A stretch of 10,020 bases of DNA, from assembly GCA_018303315.1 (NCBI GenBank), contig JAGVYJ010000058.1:1-10020 (forward strand), given 5' to 3'. Position 1 is the first letter of the stretch. Every line of letters starts with the position of its first letter. A model generated the notes under the pieces. The model did not search any database and was not told the origin of the DNA. It was given only the letters and a program-made list of their open reading frames with translations. This document shows, piece after piece, positions 5,894 through 10,020 of the stretch. The position numbers were made by a program, and so were the translations under genes. This DNA comes from Candidatus Woesearchaeota archaeon (GTDB lineage: Archaea; Nanobdellota; Nanobdellia; Woesearchaeales; JAGVYJ01).

Positions 5894-7243
5894 ATGGCGA
5901 AAAGGCAACAGGGGGGCAATATTATCGGGAATTTCTTGAAGACAGTTTCCGCTAACCTGACTAAAGGAGAGGCTGCTGGTGTGCATGCAGCAACTTTCCG
6001 GGGAGTGGCCTCACAGCTGAAGCGCGAGGCAGACGTCCTTAAGCGCACAGAGCAGAACATCAAGCAGAAATACAGTTAAGATTGAGAAAAAAATCAGGGA
6101 ACTCCTTTCCAAGGATAGTATGCTGCAGAAGCAGGAAGCCTCGATAAGCGCACAGAGAAAGGAATTCGAAAGGCTTGAAGAGATAATGGAGAGCAAGGCT
6201 GCTTCTCTCAATGCAGAATCCAGGGATTTGAAAGAAGGGCAGACAAGGCTTGTCAGGAAGGATATCGAGCTTGAGCGACGGCAGAACAGGCTTGAATCCA
6301 TGCAGGGCCGGCTCAGCAAGAGGCATAGTGAGATTATCGAAAAGGAAGCGGCATTGAAAAAGGAATCAAAAAAGTGCAGAGCGCATTCCTGGCAGAGGAA
6401 GGGAAATTCACAAGGCATGAAAAGGATGTCAGGGCCGGGCTGGCAGAGGCGCTGAAGAAGCAGGAAGCCATCAGGGCAGAGCTGAGGAAAAAGCAGAGCA
6501 TAGTTGACGATCTTGAGAGGCAGTTAAAGAAGACAAAAGCTGAACTGAGCCAGGAAGAGCAAAAGATAGCAGGCATGAAGGCGGATTACGGGAAAAAAAA
6601 CCAGGCTGTACTTGAGGATGAAAAAAGAGTGAAGCAACTGGCAAAAGATATTGTCAAAGAGCAGGAGCAGCTGCATGCCCAGAGGAAGGAGCACCAGGCC
6701 GAGCGCGACAGCTTCAGGGAAGAGATAAAGAAGGCCAGGGAAGACTTGGGGAAGATGGGCCCGATGCTGGCTGCCAAAGAGAGACATCTGAGAAGCCTGG
6801 AAAAGCAGGAGGAAGAGCTGAATGAAACCATCAGGAGCCTGCATGGGCATGCCGAGCGGCAAAAGCAGGAAATCGGCAGGCTTGCTGAGAAGAGCAATTT
6901 CATTGAGAAGCATGTCAGGGAGAGGGCTGAACTGCTGGCCAGAAAGGAGGGGGAGCTGACGCATGTAATGCAGCAACTGAAGGAGGCCGGGAAAGATGCT
7001 GCGAAGACCAAAAGCCAGTGGGAATCCAATGTTCTCAGGCGCACCAGGGAGATCAAGGAGCTTATCGAGGGGAAGCTGGATGATGCAAAAGAGCAGACAA
7101 GGCATCACAACCTCGGAGAAGCCGCGCAGCTGTACGATGAGATATCAGGACTTTACGAGAAGCTTTCCCACAAGGACAAGTCTGATGTGCACAAGAGGAT
7201 TTTTGCCCTGAAGGAAGAGATAGAACTTGAGGCAAGGGCCTAG
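5894..7243 (+). CDS. Long coiled-coil protein with C-terminal helical hairpin; frame broken twice
   Basis: Function unknown. Three adjoining frames read as one coiled-coil protein of about 449 residues. Segment one (5894-6079) begins MAKRQQGGNIIGNF and ends at a TAA after NIKQKYS. Dropping one T at 6076-6077 continues it as YSKIEKK. Segment two reads in that frame to the A-run at 6368-6373. Adding one A there leads into segment three (6374-7243), QSAFLAEEGKF onward. The two indels cancel. The body is Lys/Glu/Gln/Arg-rich heptad sequence with no transmembrane segment, predicted to be an elongated cytoplasmic rod. The last 60 residues leave the heptad pattern and form a hairpin (NLGEAAQLYDEISGLYEKL) like the C-terminus of the upstream gene. 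The true start may be 5874. Indel errors or early decay explain the frames best. The TAG stop interlocks with the rtcA stop in the sequence CTAG. Confidence 0.75.
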
Positions 7244-8316
7244 ATTTCTATAATATTAAGCCGGCTGTCAACTTTGAACCTGACGTCAAAAAACTTCTCC
7301 AGAACATAGATGTTGGACAGGCAGTGCCCGGATATCCTGGCTGCATGGATTTTTCCTGAGCCTATGAATGCCATATAAGGCAAAATCTGGTCTGCGAGAT
7401 ACCTGTCGGCAAATGCCCCTGTAGCGAAATCCTCTGCCAGGCCTTCGCCGGCTTCCTGGCCCACCTGCTCGGCTCTTTTTGACCTCTCTCCAAGTGCATC
7501 ATTCCCCAGCCTGAGGGTTCTTTCAGATTTGTCGTCGAAATACTGCAGCCAGACTGTTATCCCGCTGCCCGTGGAGAGCGTATCCGAGTACTCTGAATCT
7601 GTTTTTACAGGGAGGTTCAGCCCTGACAAGGAATGCTTTGCAGCCCTTGCCTGCCTTTCGGCAACCGAGTTTTTCTGCAAATCAGAAGAGGCATGAGACA
7701 CTCCCCTTATTTGCACAGGCTTCACAGGGCCTGTAAGAGAAATCATATGCTTTGACCTGAGGCATTCCCTAAGCGCTTCTGTATTTTCAAAATCCGTAAT
7801 TGGGTAGCGCGGCTTTAGCTTCAGCTCAAGCTCTCCTCCTCCCTTGGGGTAATAGCCCCGCCTTATGAGAGTTGCCTTTGCCTCGGCCAGAACAGCCAGG
7901 TTCGGCAGGAAAACATTAAGGAAATAATCCATGCTGGGGGAAAATGCCACGTCAGTGCCTCCGTGGAGCTTAAGGCGGACAGGCCTTGGAGAAAACATCA
8001 GAGGCAGCAGTATGGATTGTGTGAGAAGGGTTATTGAGCCGGCAGTGCCCATGTCTATATTCAGGTTTTTGGGGGAGAACTGCCTTGGCACGAACTCAAG
8101 CTTGGTTGAACCAAGAGCACATCCATCAACGAATGCACTGGAGATTTCCTGGGCAGCGTTAACGCCATGAAGATGCTGCGGCTTCAGCCCGGGGTTTGGC
8201 CTGTTCTTCCTGATGTCTGTTATTCTGAAAGGCTTCTGGCTCAGGACACTGGCTGCAAGTGCCACCCTTAGGATGGCTCCGCCCCCTTCTCCATAGCTTC
8301 CATCGAGCTCTATCAT
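7240..8316 (-). CDS. rtcA: RNA 3'-terminal phosphate cyclase RtcA
   Basis: Converts RNA 3'-phosphate ends to 2',3'-cyclic phosphates using ATP through a covalent enzyme-AMP intermediate. It is 358 residues, slightly longer than E. coli RtcA (about 340). Visible motifs are the N-terminal MIELDGSYGEGGGAILR with the conserved Glu (10) and Arg (17); RPNPGLKPQHLHGV (39-52); the GTAGSITLLTQ strand (90-100); HGGTDV (118-123); the family signature RGYYPKGGGEL (153-163); and YLADQILPYMA (306-316). The nucleophilic His is His331 in SGHCLSNIYVLEKF, matching the E. coli His309 context (CHLLTNIAVVERF, recalled from memory). The usual GEGGGQ reads GEGGGA here. The gene converges on the coiled-coil gene with a 4-nt stop overlap. 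No RtcB ligase is in the window. The start is supported by a TATA box 26 bp upstream. Confidence 0.95.
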   Translation of the reverse strand: MIELDGSYGEGGGAILRVALAASVLSQKPFRITDIRKNRPNPGLKPQHLHGVNAAQEISSAFVDGCALGSTKLEFVPRQFSPKNLNIDMGTAGSITLLTQSILLPLMFSPRPVRLKLHGGTDVAFSPSMDYFLNVFLPNLAVLAEAKATLIRRGYYPKGGGELELKLKPRYPITDFENTEALRECLRSKHMISLTGPVKPVQIRGVSHASSDLQKNSVAERQARAAKHSLSGLNLPVKTDSEYSDTLSTGSGITVWLQYFDDKSERTLRLGNDALGERSKRAEQVGQEAGEGLAEDFATGAFADRYLADQILPYMAFIGSGKIHAARISGHCLSNIYVLEKFFDVRFKVDSRLNIIEI

Positions 8317-8336
8317 CGCACTATGGGATATTAGCT

Positions 8337-8346
8337 CATATAAAAG
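8337..8346 (-). promoter_or_regulatory. TATA box for rtcA
   Basis: On the minus strand this reads CTTTTATATG, centred about 26 bp upstream of the ATG at 8316. It sits in the 42-bp gap after the DUF2905-like gene, so rtcA probably has its own promoter as well as any read-through. Confidence 0.65.
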
Positions 8347-8358
8347 AGTAATGCATGC

Positions 8359-8577
8359 TCATCTGAAATGCCTGAAAATCCAGAATAGGAGGGCAAGGAT
8401 GATGCTGGCAGCTATTGAAGTCCCAAGAGGGAAATAAAACCTGAAATTCCCTTTTTCTATAGCGATATCGCCGGGAAGCCTGACTAGTCCGATGCTTTTT
8501 CCTGCATAGGCCCATACAAGCCCGGTAACTATAAGAAAGGCTCCTGCAATTACCAGCATCTGGGCAAGAGGTTCCAT
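8359..8577 (-). CDS. DUF2905-like small membrane protein
   Basis: A 72-residue protein with two predicted membrane helices: about 7-25 (MLVIAGAFLIVTGLVWAY) and about 50-68 (PLGTSIAASIILALLFWIF). The loop between them carries LPGDIAIEKGNFRFYFPLGTS, the characteristic core of the DUF2905 family, which is short, widespread and functionally unknown. The frame is open upstream to 8964. The ATG at 8577 is preferred because it gives the family length and has a TATA box 28 bp upstream. It is transcribed in the same direction as rtcA, 42 bp away, and divergently from the DUF460 gene. No role is known. Confidence 0.85.
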   Translation of the reverse strand: MEPLAQMLVIAGAFLIVTGLVWAYAGKSIGLVRLPGDIAIEKGNFRFYFPLGTSIAASIILALLFWIFRHFR

Positions 8578-8600
8578 AAGGGATATGCTGCTGCAATTAT

Positions 8601-8609
8601 TATTTAAAT
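8601..8609 (-). promoter_or_regulatory. TATA box for the DUF2905-like gene
   Basis: On the minus strand this reads ATTTAAATA, centred 28 bp upstream of the ATG at 8577. The divergent DUF460 promoter is about 20 bp away. Confidence 0.6.
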
Positions 8610-8623
8610 GTTGGGAGAAAAGG

Positions 8624-8631
8624 TTTAAAAA
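8624..8631 (+). promoter_or_regulatory. TATA box for the DUF460 gene
   Basis: TTTAAAAA would place transcription near 8654, leaving a leader of about 23 nt before the TTG start at 8677. The leader carries a G-run (8653-8657) and a possible 6-bp hairpin (TCCAAC with GTTGGA). This promoter and the infB promoter are the two that do not suggest a leaderless mRNA. Confidence 0.5.
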
Positions 8632-8676
8632 CGCACGCTCCCTCCAACTGAAGGGGGTTGGAAAACGGAAAAACAA

Positions 8677-9807
8677 TTGCTCATAGTGGGTTTTGATCCC
8701 GGAACCACAAGCGGGTATGCGGCACTGAATCTCGATGGTGAGCTTGTCAGGATTTCCTCCGGAAAAGAGCTCACGGTAAGCAGCCTGATTTCGGAGCTTA
8801 CAGGGCTGGGGAGGGTTGTGGTGATAGGGACGGATAAAAAGAGGGTGCCAAGCCATGTCAGGGAACTCGCTACAAAGCTCGGGGCCAGGATTGTAAGCCC
8901 GGATGAGGACTTGAGCCGGGCTGAAAAAAGGGATTCCGGAATTGAGGAGGCAAAGAACAAGCACGAGACAGATGCGCTTGCAAGTGCGTTAATGGCTTAC
9001 AATTCTGTTAAGGGCGTGATACATAAGACCAGGGAGCTTTTTGAAGGAAAGCAGCAAATGCAAAGGGCTATGACCCTGGCATTAACCCGGGAGAACCAGA
9101 ACCTGCGCATCCTTGCTGACAAATTCTTGGAAAAAACCGAAAGCATGAATGCTGAGGGGAAGCGGAAGAAAACCATAAATGAGATAAGCGGACTCAAGGA
9201 AAAATACATAGCCCTGAAGCAGGAGAACTCACGGCTCAAGGCTGAGCAGAATAAGCTGAAAAGAAAGGTAAGCAAGCTGAAGAATGCCAACTATAAGCTA
9301 AGGAGCAGGGACTGGGAGAAAGATGTGGATGCGAAGGCAAGAAAAAAACTTATGCACCTGGAAGGAGCAAGGAAATTCCTTGAGCAGAAAATTTACCATA
9401 GGGAGAAACAGATTTCTGAACTGCAGGGAAGGGTTACAGGATTGAAGGATGTGCTGGCAAGAGCCAGCAGCCATGCTATGATGAAGAGATTCAAGGATTT
9501 TTCCAGCCAGGAATTCAGGAAAAGCAGAGTTCAGAATGGAGACCTGATATTCGTGGACAACCCCAATGTGTACAGCGAGGAGGTTGTTGCCCATTTAAAC
9601 AAGTCAGCCCGGCTGATAATGGTCGGGCAGCCGGCACTTGCCAAAATAAGGGCCAGGCTTGATATCCCTGTGCTCAGCAGCAACGGCATCAATATAGAGT
9701 TCATTGATGACTTTGCGGTAATAAGCAAAGAAGAGCTGGAGCAGGCAAGGAAGAGCCATGAATTGCTGAGCCGGATAGTGCTGGATTACCAGAAATCCCG
9801 CACCTAA
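8677..9807 (+). CDS. DUF460/COG2433 family protein, predicted RNase H-fold (RuvC/YqgF-like) nuclease, compact form
   Basis: A 376-residue archaeal protein in three parts. Residues 1-110 form an RNase H-like domain: IVGFDPGTTSGYAAL with Asp7, VVVIGTDKKRVP with Asp53, and HETDALASALMAY with Asp99, so the expected acidic residues are present. Residues about 128-262 form a long coiled coil. Residues about 287-375 form the family's C-terminal domain (GDLIFVDNPNVYSEEVVAHL, IPVLSSNGINIEFID). Full-length archaeal homologues, as I recall them, are near 600 residues with an extra N-terminal domain before the DPGTT motif; that domain is absent here. The start is a TTG; no ATG or GTG lies in frame between the stop at 8626 and this codon. 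The biochemical role is unproven; a nucleic-acid function is inferred from the fold. Confidence 0.85.
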   Translation: MLIVGFDPGTTSGYAALNLDGELVRISSGKELTVSSLISELTGLGRVVVIGTDKKRVPSHVRELATKLGARIVSPDEDLSRAEKRDSGIEEAKNKHETDALASALMAYNSVKGVIHKTRELFEGKQQMQRAMTLALTRENQNLRILADKFLEKTESMNAEGKRKKTINEISGLKEKYIALKQENSRLKAEQNKLKRKVSKLKNANYKLRSRDWEKDVDAKARKKLMHLEGARKFLEQKIYHREKQISELQGRVTGLKDVLARASSHAMMKRFKDFSSQEFRKSRVQNGDLIFVDNPNVYSEEVVAHLNKSARLIMVGQPALAKIRARLDIPVLSSNGINIEFIDDFAVISKEELEQARKSHELLSRIVLDYQKSRT

Positions 9808-9810
9808 AGA

Positions 9811-9819
9811 TTTATATAG
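9811..9819 (+). promoter_or_regulatory. TATA box for the AAA+ ATPase gene
   Basis: TTTATATAG is centred 27 bp before the ATG at 9842, the leaderless spacing. It begins 3 bp after the DUF460 stop. Confidence 0.65.
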
Positions 9820-9841
9820 AGCTATAGATTGCTTTTTCTGC

Positions 9842-10020
9842 ATGATTGTCGACGAGCTTAGAGAGGTATTGCTTGCTGAAAGTGATCCTTTCACAGACAT
9901 AATCGGCCAGGAGGACACGAAAGAGCAGGTGAGGTCTGCCCTGCTGGCCAAGAAGAACATCATCATAGTCGGAAGCCCGGGCATCGGCAAGACAACCCTC
10001 GCCAGGAATGTTGCGAAGCT
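9842..10020 (+). CDS. AAA+ ATPase, N-terminal fragment (runs off the window)
   Basis: Only the first 59 codons are visible. They show a helical lead-in (MIVDELREVLLAESDP), then FTDIIGQEDTKEQV (17-30), the IGQ element that precedes the P-loop in many AAA+ proteins, and a Walker A GSPGIGKT (44-51) preceded by the hydrophobic strand NIIIV. This order fits the Mg-chelatase/MoxR/MCM-like or LonB-type AAA+ groups. Walker B and the C-terminal domains lie beyond the end, so the subfamily cannot be settled. The start is supported by a TATA box 27 bp upstream. Confidence 0.8.
   Translation, partial: MIVDELREVLLAESDPFTDIIGQEDTKEQVRSALLAKKNIIIVGSPGIGKTTLARNVAK

Noticed and set aside
6080..6455. 6120-6455 as a separate small gene.
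   Set aside because: Its frame continues upstream without a break to the single-base insertion, and the coiled-coil pattern runs through both junctions. The tail after 6374 is out-of-frame sequence.
6524..7108. Minus-strand open frames opposite the coiled-coil gene (6524-7108 and 6586-7056).
   Set aside because: Leu/Phe/Ser/Cys-rich mirror of Lys/Glu/Gln-rich heptad codons, with no promoter and no recognisable family. The apparent membrane character is a by-product of the antisense reading.
7399..7401. Tyr306 of RtcA (YLADQ) at first looked like loss of the catalytic histidine.
   Set aside because: E. coli RtcA, as I recall it, also has EYLADQ. The nucleophilic His lies later, in the CHLLTNI segment, and is present here as His331 in GHCLSNI.
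8359..8964. A 201-codon version of the DUF2905-like gene.
   Set aside because: The extra N-terminal sequence overlaps the divergent promoter region and the start of DUF460 and is not family-like. The ATG at 8577 gives the correct length and promoter spacing.

Overview
The window looks like archaeal chromosome, most likely from a DPANN-type lineage (Woesearchaeota/Pacearchaeota-like). This rests on family content: aIF5B, archaeal Trm1, a 91-residue aEF-1beta behind a Zn-ribbon gene, RtcA and a DUF460/COG2433 RNase H-fold protein. It also rests on AT-rich TATA boxes about 27 bp upstream of start codons. The lineage is an inference from style and gene compactness; no rRNA is present to confirm it. 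Genes are tightly packed and no stretch over 300 bases lacks a gene.

Layout. 1-1767 (-): aIF5B. 1864-2664 (+): a PP2C-type phosphatase, divergent from it. 2703-3831 (+): trm1, split by a perfect 67-bp tandem duplication. 3828-4103 (-): aEF-1beta, with an apparently internally deleted Zn-ribbon gene just upstream (4105-4216, -). 4313-5815 (+): a 500-residue, largely disordered protein with a small N-terminal domain and a C-terminal helical hairpin. 5894-7243 (+): a coiled-coil protein whose frame is broken twice by single-base indels and which seems to end in the same kind of hairpin. 7240-8316 (-): rtcA. 8359-8577 (-): a DUF2905-like small membrane protein. 8677-9807 (+): a compact DUF460 protein. 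9842-10020 (+): the start of an AAA+ ATPase that runs off the window.

Themes. Most of the recognisable genes serve translation or RNA metabolism: aIF5B in subunit joining, aEF-1beta in nucleotide exchange on aEF-1alpha, Trm1 in tRNA G26 methylation, RtcA in RNA 3'-end cyclisation, and possibly the DUF460 protein. Seven of nine promoters place the predicted transcription start on or next to the start codon, which suggests mainly leaderless mRNAs. Both convergent gene pairs (trm1/aEF-1beta and coiled-coil/rtcA) overlap by exactly 4 nt, through interlocked stop codons.

The most notable signals are the lesions clustered between about 3.3 and 6.4 kb: a 67-bp duplication, a probable deletion in the Zn-ribbon gene, and two homopolymer or single-base frameshifts. 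They could be assembly or sequencing errors, or real gene decay. The second is the pair of adjacent, uncharacterised, helical or disordered proteins that appear to share a C-terminal module. I did not find a convincing new defence, mobile or CRISPR-like system here.
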